This document shows positions 7,080-15,265 of a DNA stretch of 32,758 bases, one piece after another; the stretch's first letter is position 1, and each line of letters opens with the position of its first letter. The stretch is from the NCBI GenBank assembly GCA_019637815.1, contig JAHBUZ010000034.1, positions 1 to 32,758 on the forward strand. Reading direction: 5' to 3'. The DNA comes from Chloroflexota bacterium. Its GTDB lineage: Bacteria > Chloroflexota > Limnocylindria > Limnocylindrales > CSP1-4. Made by a program: the position numbers and the translations under genes. The notes under the pieces are model-generated. The model searched no databases, had not been told where the DNA came from, and was given only the letters and a program-made list of their open reading frames with translations.

Positions 7080-8869
7080 GCGCGGACGAGCCGGTCCGGA
7101 CGGTCGATCGCGTCGGGTTGACGCTGCTGCATCGACAACTGGAGAACATCTGCGACGAGATGGCCGTGTCGATGATGCGCACGGCCTACTCGCCGATCTT
7201 CTCGGAGGGGCTCGACTTCTCGACCCTCATCCTCGATCGCGACGGGGAGCTGGTCGCCACGGCCGGCATCAACCCCGCGATGCTGGGCGCCTCGCTGTAT
7301 GCCGCCACGTGGGTCATCCGGGAGGTCGGCGCCGACGCCTTCGGTGAGGGCGATGTGTGGATCCACAACGACCCGTACCGGGGTGGCTCCCACATGCCCG
7401 AGCACATGATGGTCACGCCGGTGTACGTGGACGGGGCCATCGCAGCCTACGTCGGCAATATCGCACACATGGCCGAGATCGGCGGCATGTCGCCGGGCTC
7501 CTTCGCAGCCGGGGCGACCGACATCTACCAGGAGGGTCTCCGCCTGCCCCCGGTGCGCCTGTATCGGGGCGGAGAGCCCGTCCAGGACATCTGGCGCATC
7601 ATGCTCGCGAACCACCGCACTCCCGCCAACAGCTGGGGTGACCTGCACGCGATGCTGGGTTCGCTGCGCATCGGCGAGCGGCGTCTCAAGCAGTTGTTCG
7701 CCGAACGCGGGGTCGATCAGCTCAACCAGTCCTTCCGGCGCATCCAGGACTTCGCGGACATCTTCCTGCGAGACGAGATCGCCAAGCTCCCTGACGGCGT
7801 GTACTACGGCGAGGACACGTTCGACGACGACGGCGTCGTGACCGAGCCATACACGGTCCGGCTGGCTCTTATCGTGGACGGTGACGAGCTCATCTTCGAC
7901 TATTCCCGGTCGGACCCCCAGGCAGTCGGTCCCATCAACGCGCCATACGTCGTGACGCTATCCGCGTCGCTCAACGGGCTGCTATACATCCTGGGTCGCA
8001 ACATACCAGTCAATGCCGGGCTCAACCGGGCGATCCGGGTCGTTGCCCCTGCCGGCACGATCTGCTGCGTGAAGCTACCCGGCGCGTGCGTGGGCGGTCA
8101 GACCGAGTACCAGCCGCGTGTCATGGAGATGGTCATGGGGTCCATCCTCGGGCAGGTCGTTCCCGAGCGGACGGCAGCCGCGAGCGGCAATACTTCCCTC
8201 AACTTCCTGTTCGGCGGCACCGATCCGCGCACCGGCGACTACTACGCGCACTACCACTTCGAGGGCAACGGCTGGGGCGGTCGAGCGACCGCCGACGGCA
8301 ACAGCGCCCAGATCGTGCCCCACGCCAACTGCCGCAACACCCCCGTCGAGGTATTCGAGACCCGCTGGCCGTGGATCCACGAGTCGCTGCGTCTGAACAG
8401 CGACTCGGGTGGTCCGGGGCGTCATCGTGGTGGGCTGGGCATCGAGCGCACCATGGAGGTCGCCGGCGACACCATCACTGTGAGCGCGCTCGCCGATCGT
8501 GCCCGACGGGCTCCATGGGGTCTCGAGGGGGGCGGTGAGGGCTCGCGCACGCGCATCGAGCTGCAGCGGCCGGGCGACGCCGACTTCCGGAGCTTCCAGG
8601 ACCACTATGGCCTGGCAAGTCCGTCCAAGTTCGCGAACGTGCGGCTGCATCGCGGCGACCGAGTCCGGCTCGTGTCACCCTCGGGCGGCGGCTACGGCGA
8701 GCCCCTGGAGCGCGATCCGGCCGATGTCGCGAGCGATGTGCGGGAGGGCTTCGTGAGCCCGGCGACCGCCGAGCGCACCTACGCGGTCGTGGTGAGCGAG
8801 GACGGGGTCCTCGATGCGGAGGCCACGAGCCGACTCCGCGCGGATCGACGACCGGAGGGCGCTCGATGA
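7076..8869 (+). CDS. hyuB: HyuB-type subunit, hydantoinase/oxoprolinase/acetone carboxylase family
   Basis: Subunit of 597 residues matching hydantoinase B / oxoprolinase C-terminal half / acetone carboxylase alpha. It starts RVGLTLLHRQLENICDEM and carries the family hallmarks FSEGLDFSTLILDRDGELVA, VWIHNDPYRGGSHMPE (conserved NDP..GG.H metal-site region), GGCGMSPGS-like GGMSPGSF, DYSRSDPQAVGPINAP and NSDSGGPGRHRGG near the C-terminus. It should hold the substrate-transforming active site, working on the intermediate made by HyuA. ATG 7076 overlaps the hyuA stop as ATGA, so one-to-one synthesis is likely. Length and motifs are complete, with no sign of decay. The downstream small gene again overlaps by ATGA. 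Confidence 0.93.
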   Translation: MSADEPVRTVDRVGLTLLHRQLENICDEMAVSMMRTAYSPIFSEGLDFSTLILDRDGELVATAGINPAMLGASLYAATWVIREVGADAFGEGDVWIHNDPYRGGSHMPEHMMVTPVYVDGAIAAYVGNIAHMAEIGGMSPGSFAAGATDIYQEGLRLPPVRLYRGGEPVQDIWRIMLANHRTPANSWGDLHAMLGSLRIGERRLKQLFAERGVDQLNQSFRRIQDFADIFLRDEIAKLPDGVYYGEDTFDDDGVVTEPYTVRLALIVDGDELIFDYSRSDPQAVGPINAPYVVTLSASLNGLLYILGRNIPVNAGLNRAIRVVAPAGTICCVKLPGACVGGQTEYQPRVMEMVMGSILGQVVPERTAAASGNTSLNFLFGGTDPRTGDYYAHYHFEGNGWGGRATADGNSAQIVPHANCRNTPVEVFETRWPWIHESLRLNSDSGGPGRHRGGLGIERTMEVAGDTITVSALADRARRAPWGLEGGGEGSRTRIELQRPGDADFRSFQDHYGLASPSKFANVRLHRGDRVRLVSPSGGGYGEPLERDPADVASDVREGFVSPATAERTYAVVVSEDGVLDAEATSRLRADRRPEGAR

Positions 8870-9111
8870 GTTGGCGTGAGCTGAAGACGAGCTGGCACGA
8901 TACCGACGTCGCAAACTGCGACGTGTGTGGCAACCTGATCGTGCGGCGGTACTGGTCGTTCATCGGGGGGGATGGCCAAGAGGTACGCGCCTGTCGCGAG
9001 GATGACGAGCGACTGGCCCAGCGTCTCGGCATCCGCACCACGGAGATCGAGGCCGCCCGCGCCGCTTGGCAGGCGAGGGCGGGCGAGGCCACCGACGGTA
9101 CGATCACGTGA
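8866..9111 (+). CDS. Small Cys-containing protein, candidate gamma subunit of the HyuAB complex
   Basis: Protein of 81 residues whose ATG overlaps the hyuB stop as ATGA. It has a single zinc-ribbon-like knuckle, CDVCGN (18-23), followed by LIVRRYWSF and one further cysteine in RACRED (43). The C-terminal half is a charged helix. The position exactly after hyuA-hyuB is that of the zinc-binding gamma subunit of acetone carboxylase and of the small subunit of acetophenone carboxylase, but this protein is about half the length of the former. Three cysteines would need a fourth ligand, for example one of the histidines or a second chain. Role as a complex subunit is inferred from context; no enzyme motif is seen. 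Confidence 0.75.
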   Translation: MSWRELKTSWHDTDVANCDVCGNLIVRRYWSFIGGDGQEVRACREDDERLAQRLGIRTTEIEAARAAWQARAGEATDGTIT

Positions 9112-9181
9112 TCTGAGAACCGAGCCCGGCGGACAGTCGACGCGCGGCCCTGCGCGGCGGGTCGACGAGCGGAGGGACAGG

Positions 9182-10009
9182 ATGATGGAGCACCACGCCG
9201 GCCCACAGGACCTGGCCACCACCATGCGTGGCGCCGGAGGCTGGGCCGTTGTCACGGGTGCGAGTCGGGGCATCGGTCGCGCCATCGCCGAGCGGCTGGC
9301 GCATGACGGCTATGGCGTCGCACTCGTCGCGACCACCGAGGCCGGCTGTCAGGACGTGGCAGCCAGCCTGCGGACCATAGGCGCGCCGGTCGAGATCTGG
9401 GCATGCGACCTCGCCGACCGGACATCCGTCGATCGGCTCACCGATGGGCTGCGGGATGCCCATGCCGAGATCGCTACCGTCGTCCACAGTGCCGGTCTCA
9501 ACCGGGTCGGGCCGATGGCCTCGTTCCGAGGGCCCACCTGGGACGACGTGATCGAGGTCAACCTGCGGGTCGCCTTCGAGCTGACACGGACACTCGAGGA
9601 GCCTCTCGCCGCCGCTGCCATGCGTCGTCCGGGTGGGGCATCGGTGGTCAACATCAGCTCGGTCATGGGGCTCCTGGCCACGCCCGGCATGATCAGCTAC
9701 GTGGCCAGCAAGGGTGGCCTGGACCACCTGACCCGAGGGCTCGCGGTCGAGCTCGGCCCGCGGGGTATCCGGGTGAACGCGCTGTGCCCGGGATTCATCC
9801 GGACCGATATGTTCGATACCTCCCATCCCGAGTCGCGCAAGATGGCGCTCGCGAAGGCGCATCCCATCGGGCGGGTCGGACGCCCTGACGAGGTGGCCGC
9901 CGCGGTGTCGTTCTTATGCTCCGCCGAGGCATCGTTCATCACCGGGGCGGTGATCCCAGTGGATGGTGGCCTCACCTGTACGATGGCCATCCCCCGACTG
10001 GACACCTGA
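9182..10009 (+). CDS. SDR-family NAD(P)-dependent oxidoreductase
   Basis: Classical SDR of 275 residues with an N-terminal extension of about 20 residues. TGASRGIG lies at 25-32, HSAG at 102-105 replaces the usual NNAG, catalytic Ser160 is in NISS, and Tyr173/Lys177 in YVASK. The C-terminal [10 protein letters not shown] segment is typical. ATG 9182 follows GGAGGG at six bases; a second ATG is adjacent. A 70-base gap separates it from the small Cys-rich gene, with no promoter recognised, so it is probably the last gene of the operon. By family a 3-oxoacyl/ketone reductase or alcohol dehydrogenase; it could reduce or oxidise the product of the HyuAB step, which is inference. Confidence 0.9.
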   Translation: MMEHHAGPQDLATTMRGAGGWAVVTGASRGIGRAIAERLAHDGYGVALVATTEAGCQDVAASLRTIGAPVEIWACDLADRTSVDRLTDGLRDAHAEIATVVHSAGLNRVGPMASFRGPTWDDVIEVNLRVAFELTRTLEEPLAAAAMRRPGGASVVNISSVMGLLATPGMISYVASKGGLDHLTRGLAVELGPRGIRVNALCPGFIRTDMFDTSHPESRKMALAKAHPIGRVGRPDEVAAAVSFLCSAEASFITGAVIPVDGGLTCTMAIPRLDT

Positions 10010-10405
10010 CGCACGAGGATCAGCGGGCGACTAGTTGGTGTGAGAGGAAGGGCGTGAGTGGGATGCGCCCGAGGCCGGTGTCAGACACCGCGCCGTCCGA
10101 TCACCGACGGCATCCAAAAGCCGGTCCCGGTCTCGGCTGCGACCCACCAACGATCGACCTCGACTCCACGCGCTGTGGGACCTCCGGCCTCGCCAAGCGG
10201 GGTGCCCGTCCGCAGACCGGGTCGACGCTCGCGGCTACCACCGATCGCTCGTGGTCACGGTCGGCACGGGTGACGTGCTCATAGCCCGACTCGGGGCGGC
10301 ACCGCACCGTCGGGTCCGAGCGGCCCATACCTTCTGCGGTGGACATCGTGGCTCGCTCAGGCCATGCCCAGCACTTCAGCAAAGGACCATCGGTGGGACC
10401 CGGCC
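10010..10405. other. 396-base convergent intergenic stretch
   Basis: No convincing gene: open frames here have no homology I recognise, no ribosome binding site, and are shadows or read-throughs. The only structure seen is a 15-base palindrome at 10076-10090. No T-tract terminator was recognised for either of the two operons that converge here. Confidence 0.6.
10076..10090. promoter_or_regulatory. Perfect 15-base palindrome of unknown role
   Basis: CGGTGTC-A-GACACCG, perfect with a one-base centre, so it suits a dimeric protein better than an RNA hairpin. It lies 67 bases after the last plus-strand SDR gene. It resembles the cluster's GGTCnGACC operators in size and centre but not in core sequence. 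No gene starts next to it. Confidence 0.35.
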
Positions 10406-11923
10406 TCAGCCAGGACCGTCGGCGAGCCCCGTGAGCAGACGCTCGATCCCCTCGCGCACTCGGGCCTCCGAGTCCGGGGCGATGGCGACCGGCAGCAGGT
10501 ACGCCTGGAACACGAGGTCCGGGATGCGATATCGGTCGTGGACGTCCCAGCCACCCGCCGGGAAGTCGGCCGCGGTGGGCAGGTAGCACAGGACCCCGTT
10601 GGAGTAGCCCAGCGCGACCGTGTGCGCGAAGGTCGACGCCGCACGGATCGCCCGCGTGGTCGCCGAGAACACCTCCGCCGCGATGGCCGTGAACACGATG
10701 TCGTTGACCCGGATCGCCTGGACCTCCATCGGGCGTGTCCGATCGCCACGCGCCACCGCAGCGACCAGCTCGTCCGCCCAGGCGACCTGGCGGCGTGCCA
10801 CGGTGAGGGCTCGGTCACTGTCGCCCGCGAGGGCACGCTCCAGGTCCGCGACGCGCTCCTCGCGCAGCCGTGCCGCGTCCTCGGCGGACGGTAGCGGCAC
10901 CAGGTCCAGCGTCACCGCCTCGGAACGGGCCGCGAGGGCCGTGCAGGCTGGGCCCGTGACGGGGACGAGTGGCCGCATCGTCATGCCCGGTCCCAGCAGT
11001 GACGGCAGGGACGTCCGCTCGCCCCGCTCCACATGCGTCCGGATCGAGGCGGCGACGCGCACCACCTCGCCTCCGAGCATCTGGCCGATGCGCTCCTTGC
11101 TGTCGCTCGCGTCCACCTCGTGACTCATGCCCCAGCAGGGCATGATGTCGCCGCCGCCACCCTGGAGGAAGAGGCAGTGTCCGCCGAACGTGGCTTCCAC
11201 GAGTCGGCGCATGGGACCCGGGAAGTCGGGCGAGGCGACGGTCGCGCGTGGCCCGACCGACACCGTGTGACAGCCGTATGTGGTGAGGATCGCGATGGCC
11301 TGGCCGTCGAGGTCATCCACGCGGACGACGCTGACGACCGGGTCGATGGGGCCATCGGGGACCTCGCCCAGGAAGGTGTAGCCGTCCGGTCCCGGCTCGC
11401 GTCGCTGGACACCGATGGTGCTGGTCCCCGCACCCGCCCCGACGCGTGCCGGCCGCAGGTCACTGGCCGCGTCCGATGCAGCGCCCACGAGCTGGTCGCG
11501 GAGCGTCGCCTCGTACGCGAGCAACAGCTCGGCCTGGTCACTGAACTCGGGCTGGGTCCGGAGCAGTGCGGCGCCACTGTGGGTGTGGCTGAGGTTGAGC
11601 AGCACGTGGCTGGATGGTGTGCCGATGGCCGCGCCGACCGCCGCACGCCAGTCGAGGGCGATGTCCTGCGGGGCCATGCACAGGTCGATGGCCATGATGC
11701 AGACCCGTGCGCCACATCCCTCGAGCACGAGTGCGGTGACCGTGAGCGGCTCGTCCACGCCCTCCACGACCGTCTCGCGCGACGAGAACCCGGCCGTCCG
11801 GATGCCATCCGGCGGGCTGATGTCTCGCCGGCCGACCCCTGCGAGGAGTCGATCGTCGTCTGTCCGGGCGTGTTGGTCGTTCGTCGTGGCGCGATCCTGG
11901 TCCATCGGTCGATCGTGACTCAT
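10406..11923 (-). CDS. Neutral/alkaline ceramidase-like (non-lysosomal ceramidase N-terminal domain) hydrolase
   Basis: Protein of 505 residues. It opens with a hydrophilic 27-residue leader and then LLAGVGRRDISPPDG, the usual start of the neutral ceramidase N-terminal domain. The zinc-site region LNLSHTHSGAA and the GGGGDIMP motif (family usual GxxGDxxP) are present, with CHTVSVGP in between. It lacks the C-terminal Ig-like domain of full ceramidases, and no signal peptide is visible, so a cytoplasmic amide or ester hydrolase on a small substrate is more likely than sphingolipid turnover. Many short bacterial members of this fold sit in uncharacterised catabolic operons, as here. Its ATG shares a base with the stop of the upstream oxidoreductase (TGATG), so the pair is translationally coupled. 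Confidence 0.82.
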   Translation of the reverse strand: MSHDRPMDQDRATTNDQHARTDDDRLLAGVGRRDISPPDGIRTAGFSSRETVVEGVDEPLTVTALVLEGCGARVCIMAIDLCMAPQDIALDWRAAVGAAIGTPSSHVLLNLSHTHSGAALLRTQPEFSDQAELLLAYEATLRDQLVGAASDAASDLRPARVGAGAGTSTIGVQRREPGPDGYTFLGEVPDGPIDPVVSVVRVDDLDGQAIAILTTYGCHTVSVGPRATVASPDFPGPMRRLVEATFGGHCLFLQGGGGDIMPCWGMSHEVDASDSKERIGQMLGGEVVRVAASIRTHVERGERTSLPSLLGPGMTMRPLVPVTGPACTALAARSEAVTLDLVPLPSAEDAARLREERVADLERALAGDSDRALTVARRQVAWADELVAAVARGDRTRPMEVQAIRVNDIVFTAIAAEVFSATTRAIRAASTFAHTVALGYSNGVLCYLPTAADFPAGGWDVHDRYRIPDLVFQAYLLPVAIAPDSEARVREGIERLLTGLADGPG

Positions 11924-12945
11924 CAGGCGAGTGTGGCGCCCAGCCAGGGTGCCGTCGGTGGCAGGTCGCCCGGGCCATGTAGCCCCGGTGCAGCGCGCCG
12001 TGCCTCGGGGATGCCGTTGACGAGGAGCGCGGCCGTGCCCCGGACCCCCGCGAACCCCGGATCCACCCGGACGTGGATGGGGTGCTCATCCTCGATCAGG
12101 ACCTCGTCGATGGCCGGGACGCCGCCAACCGAGGGGGCACCATGCACCATCAGCTCGATGGTGATCCATGGGATGCCGTCCACGAGGCCCACGGCGCGCT
12201 GGTCGGCACCGATGGTGCGCCCAGGCTCCACGACTCCATCCGGTAGCTCGTATCGGCGCTCGGCGATCACGGGTTCGGTCGTGAGTCGCACCTCATCGAC
12301 GGGTCGTCCGAGTCGAGCCCCGAGGATGCGGATGCTCTCCGGGAACCCCAGGTGCCCCACGACCGACCCGTCTGCGACCCCGGCAGCGAACGACTCCGGC
12401 GTGTGGTCGAGCCCGAGCCGCGAGCGGGTCACGGGGGCGAACCCAGAGACGTCCGAGACCCGCCTCGCGCGGATGGAACGGATGTCCCAGGCGAGCCCGG
12501 ATGCCACGAGCGGCCACAGGTCCAGCACGAACCCGGGATTGACGCCGGTGGCGACGATGGCCACGCCGTGCTGGCGGGCCAGCGCCGTGAGCTCATCCCG
12601 TGCCGGATCGTCCGGTGCGAGCCAGGCGAGCTCCTCGGCCGTGCACAGCACGACCCGCGGACGGGCGGCAGCCGCGATGCGCAGCTGGGGCAGCGCATCC
12701 ACGACGCGCGATCGGGTCGCCACGATGACCACGTCCGGCCGCAGTCGTTCGAGGAGTCCGGCCGCATCCGCGTGGACCGCGAGACCCTGCGTGAGGTCGC
12801 TCGGGGGCCCGTCACGGGTCGCGATCAGCCCGCTGACGTGGAGCCAGGGGCGGGTCACCGCGAGTCGGTGGGTGGACTGGTTGACGCGACCGTAGCCGTA
12901 CAGGACGGCGCGCACGGGCGCTGAGGGGTCGGAGGACGCTGTCAC
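11923..12945 (-). CDS. DapB-like / 2,4-diaminopentanoate dehydrogenase-like NAD(P)-dependent oxidoreductase
   Basis: Protein of 340 residues with an N-terminal Rossmann fold: AVLYGYGRVNQ is the nucleotide loop, followed by RPDVVIVATRS. VAIVATGVNPGF in the middle is the conserved substrate-loop segment of the dihydrodipicolinate reductase and diaminopentanoate dehydrogenase group. The first third is well conserved; the C-terminal domain is less so. The GTG start at 12945 is seven bases after a TATAGT hexamer, so the mRNA is probably leaderless. Operator C overlaps the matching -35 position. It precedes and is coupled to the ceramidase-like gene. An imine or keto-amine substrate is likely by family; diaminopentanoate itself is not supported by other genes here. 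Confidence 0.8.
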   Translation of the reverse strand: MTASSDPSAPVRAVLYGYGRVNQSTHRLAVTRPWLHVSGLIATRDGPPSDLTQGLAVHADAAGLLERLRPDVVIVATRSRVVDALPQLRIAAAARPRVVLCTAEELAWLAPDDPARDELTALARQHGVAIVATGVNPGFVLDLWPLVASGLAWDIRSIRARRVSDVSGFAPVTRSRLGLDHTPESFAAGVADGSVVGHLGFPESIRILGARLGRPVDEVRLTTEPVIAERRYELPDGVVEPGRTIGADQRAVGLVDGIPWITIELMVHGAPSVGGVPAIDEVLIEDEHPIHVRVDPGFAGVRGTAALLVNGIPEARRAAPGLHGPGDLPPTAPWLGATLA

Positions 12946-12952
12946 GACCGCG

Positions 12953-12981
12953 ACTATAGCCTGCCGACACTGGTCTGACCA
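12953..12981 (-). promoter_or_regulatory. Predicted promoter of the DapB-like/ceramidase-like pair
   Basis: Minus-strand -35 TGGTCA (12981-12976), 17-base spacer, -10 TATAGT (12958-12953). The expected start site falls at or one base before the GTG at 12945. The -35 hexamer lies inside operator C. Confidence 0.5.
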
Positions 12982-12983
12982 GT
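12969..12983. promoter_or_regulatory. FadR/GntR-type operator, site C (perfect palindrome)
   Basis: ACTGGTC-T-GACCAGT, a perfect 15-base palindrome, the best copy in the window and a near-exact match to the FadR-subfamily consensus. It covers the -35 region of the minus-strand promoter, where a bound repressor would block polymerase. It shares its core with sites A and B about 10 kb away. Confidence 0.7.
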
Positions 12984-13033
12984 TGCAGGAGTCCGTCGGG
13001 CGCCGCGGCCGCTACCCGCGCGTGGATCCCCGG

Positions 13034-13285
13034 TCAGCGCGCCGCGTGGGCGACGTTCGCGTCGTCCGAGACCTCGATGCCGTGTCGCTTCGCTGCCGCC
13101 ACGATGCGTCGGCGGGCCCGCTCGCGGGCGGCCTTCGACTCGAAGTCGGTCTGGTCCCAGCGCGCCATGGCGTTGCGGATGTGGCTCTCGTCGTGGATGG
13201 GCAGGTGCCGCTCACCCGTCCGGTCGATGTAGGCGAACTGGCTGTCCCGGAGCTGGTCGCGGGCAGCCTCGTCGAGCTCGGCCAT
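13034..13285 (-). CDS. Small DUF6582-like protein
   Basis: Protein of 83 residues. The recognisable block is LPIHDESHIRNAMARWDQTDF (split here as LPIHDESH and RNAMARW), followed by an Arg/Lys-rich helix KAARERARRRIVAAAKRHGIEV. A PIHDESHxRNAxAR motif is shared by small DUF6582-type proteins found in actinobacteria and phages; no function is known to me. ATG 13285 is chosen for GGAGGA about eight bases upstream; ATG 13300 is an alternative. It is divergent from the CocE-like hydrolase and downstream in orientation of nothing else, so it is likely a single-gene unit. Confidence 0.75.
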   Translation of the reverse strand: MAELDEAARDQLRDSQFAYIDRTGERHLPIHDESHIRNAMARWDQTDFESKAARERARRRIVAAAKRHGIEVSDDANVAHAAR

Positions 13286-13410
13286 CGATGGGTCCTCCAT
13301 ATGCCGTCCCGGCGACCACGCTGGCGCATCATCGGTGACGCGCGCACCGCTCCCGGCCACCGCCGCATCTCGGCCGCATGACGATGGCCTGCCGCGCTCG
13401 CCGCGCTGCG

Positions 13411-13416
13411 TACACT
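13411..13416 (+). promoter_or_regulatory. Possible -10 element of the CocE-like gene
   Basis: TACACT preceded by TGCG, 36 bases before the ATG at 13452. No good -35 hexamer was seen at the right distance, so the call is weak. Confidence 0.3.
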
Positions 13417-13451
13417 CGTGGCCGTCAGTGGCGGCACGACAGGGAGGCGAC

Positions 13452-15194
13452 ATGGCCCGGGTATCGATGGTGGTGGACCGCGACGTGGAGACGCCGATGC
13501 GCGATGGCGTGCTGCTCCGCGCGGATGTCTACCGACCGGCCGTGACGGAGCCGGTGCCGGTCCTGCTGATGCGCACCCCGTATGACCGCTCCCTGCCGAT
13601 GGCGCCGGGCGCGCTGCCGGACCCGCTGGGTGCGACCGCTCGCGGGTACGCCGTCATGATCCAGGACGTGCGCGGTCGCTACGGGAGCGACGGCGAGTTC
13701 GTGCCGTTCGTGGCCGAGGCCAACGACGGCTACGACACCGTGGAGTGGGTCGCGGCGCAGCCCTGGTGTGACGGCGCCGTGGGCATGATCGGCGCCTCGT
13801 ACGTGGGCTATACCCAGTGGATGACGGCAGCCCAGGAGCCGCCGCATCTGCGGGCCATCGCGCCCATCGTGGCGACCTCCGACCTGTACGACTTCTGGAT
13901 CTACGAGGGAGGCGCCCAGCAGCTCTGGTTCGACGTCTCGTGGCTCACCGCGAGCCTCGGTCCGGACATCGTGGCACGCCGCTTCCCGGGGGACACCCAG
14001 CGCGCGGCCCGGGCCATCGAGGCGATCGACCGACTCGGCGACCAGGTACCGCTCGCACAGGGCGCCATGCCCCGGCACTTCGAGGAGCTCGGCCTGGCCG
14101 ACCTGTACCGGGCTTGGCTCGACCATCACACCCGGGACGGCTACTGGACCGGTCTCTCGCCGCGCGAGGCGCACGCGCGCATCCGCGTGCCGGTGCTCGA
14201 CACCGCCGGCTGGTTCGACGTGTTCCTGGGCGGCTCGCTCCAGAGCCACCAGGGGGTGCGCGACGGTGGTGGCAGCGAGGCGGCGCGGGACGGCGGCCGG
14301 CTCATCGTGGGCCCGTGGCGACACGCCCATCCGCTGCTCGCGGACCCGGCGGGCGACCGCGTGTTCGGGCTGGGCACGGAGGCGGCGGGCATCGGGCTCA
14401 GCGAGATCCAGCTGCGGTTCTTCGACCGTCATCTGCGCGGCATCGAGCCGGCGGATGGGTCGGATCCGCGGGTCCGGCTGTACGTGATGGGCGAGGGCGT
14501 CTGGCGCGAGGAAGCCGCGTGGCCGCTCGCCCGCGCGGTCACCCGCGAGCTCCACCTGGATTCGGACGGCCACGCGAACACGCGCGGTGGCGACGGCCGG
14601 CTGGTCTGGGCCGCACCCACCGCCGAGGCGTCGGTGGACACCTTCCGCGCCGACCCCGGCGACCCGGTGCCCACCCGGGGTGGCAACCTGTGCTGCTGGC
14701 AGCTGGTCCACGAGCCGGGCTCGTTCGACCAGGGGGCGATCGAGGATCGGCCGGACGTGCTCGTCTACTCCACCGAGCCGTTGACCGAGGCGGTCGAGGT
14801 GACCGGCCACGTGGCGCTCCGGGTGTTCGTCTCCTCGGATGCGCCCGACCTGGATGTCACCGCACGACTCCTGGACGTGCGGCCGGACGGTGCGGCATGG
14901 AACCTCACGGAGGGGATCCGGCGGGTGCGTACCCGACCCGGTGCGGACGGCGCTCTCCTGGAGCCGGGGCAGGTGGTCGAGGTGGAGGTGGATCTGCTGG
15001 CCACGTCGAACCTGTTCCGCGTCGGTCATCGCATCCGTCTCGAGGTCGCGGCGTCCAACTGGCCGCGCTTCGATGCGAACCCCCAGGACGGCGCGCCGTT
15101 CGGGCAGGGGACCCCACGCGTGGCGAGGCACACCATCCATCACGATGCGGCACATCCGTCGCGGCTCGTGCTGCCGGTGGTGCCGCGCGACTGA
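13452..15194 (+). CDS. CocE/NonD family serine hydrolase (X-Pro dipeptidyl-peptidase/acylase-like)
   Basis: Alpha/beta hydrolase of 580 residues. The N-terminal part has MRDGVLLRADVYRP, MRTPYDR and QDVRGRYGSDGEF, all hallmark blocks. The nucleophile is Ser116 in GASYVGY, the acid probably the Asp in DTAGWFDVF, and the histidine in GPWRHAHP. The C-terminal third is the jelly-roll domain of the family, ending in RIRLEVAASNWPRFDANPQ. This architecture hydrolyses esters or amides such as cocaine esters, beta-lactam acyl esters or X-Pro peptides; the native substrate is unknown. No signal peptide. ATG 13452 follows AGGGAGG at four bases. The next gene starts about 70 bases later on the same strand and may be co-transcribed. 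Confidence 0.93.
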   Translation: MARVSMVVDRDVETPMRDGVLLRADVYRPAVTEPVPVLLMRTPYDRSLPMAPGALPDPLGATARGYAVMIQDVRGRYGSDGEFVPFVAEANDGYDTVEWVAAQPWCDGAVGMIGASYVGYTQWMTAAQEPPHLRAIAPIVATSDLYDFWIYEGGAQQLWFDVSWLTASLGPDIVARRFPGDTQRAARAIEAIDRLGDQVPLAQGAMPRHFEELGLADLYRAWLDHHTRDGYWTGLSPREAHARIRVPVLDTAGWFDVFLGGSLQSHQGVRDGGGSEAARDGGRLIVGPWRHAHPLLADPAGDRVFGLGTEAAGIGLSEIQLRFFDRHLRGIEPADGSDPRVRLYVMGEGVWREEAAWPLARAVTRELHLDSDGHANTRGGDGRLVWAAPTAEASVDTFRADPGDPVPTRGGNLCCWQLVHEPGSFDQGAIEDRPDVLVYSTEPLTEAVEVTGHVALRVFVSSDAPDLDVTARLLDVRPDGAAWNLTEGIRRVRTRPGADGALLEPGQVVEVEVDLLATSNLFRVGHRIRLEVAASNWPRFDANPQDGAPFGQGTPRVARHTIHHDAAHPSRLVLPVVPRD

Positions 15195-15265
15195 CGCCGG
15201 TCGCGGCTCGGGTGGTCGCTGGGGCGCAGCCGGCCCTCGCGCGGCGTCCGTGGGACGATGCGCCG

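Noticed and set aside
10101..10589. 162-codon minus-strand frame running into the ceramidase-like gene
   Set aside because: Shadow of the ceramidase-like gene for half its length; the rest has no ribosome site or known motif.
13817..15265. Long open frame continuous with the nitroreductase-rhodanese gene, giving 991 codons
   Set aside because: It lies out of frame inside the CocE-like gene, is rich in Arg/Gly/Pro as expected of a shadow frame, and has no family motifs before 15266.
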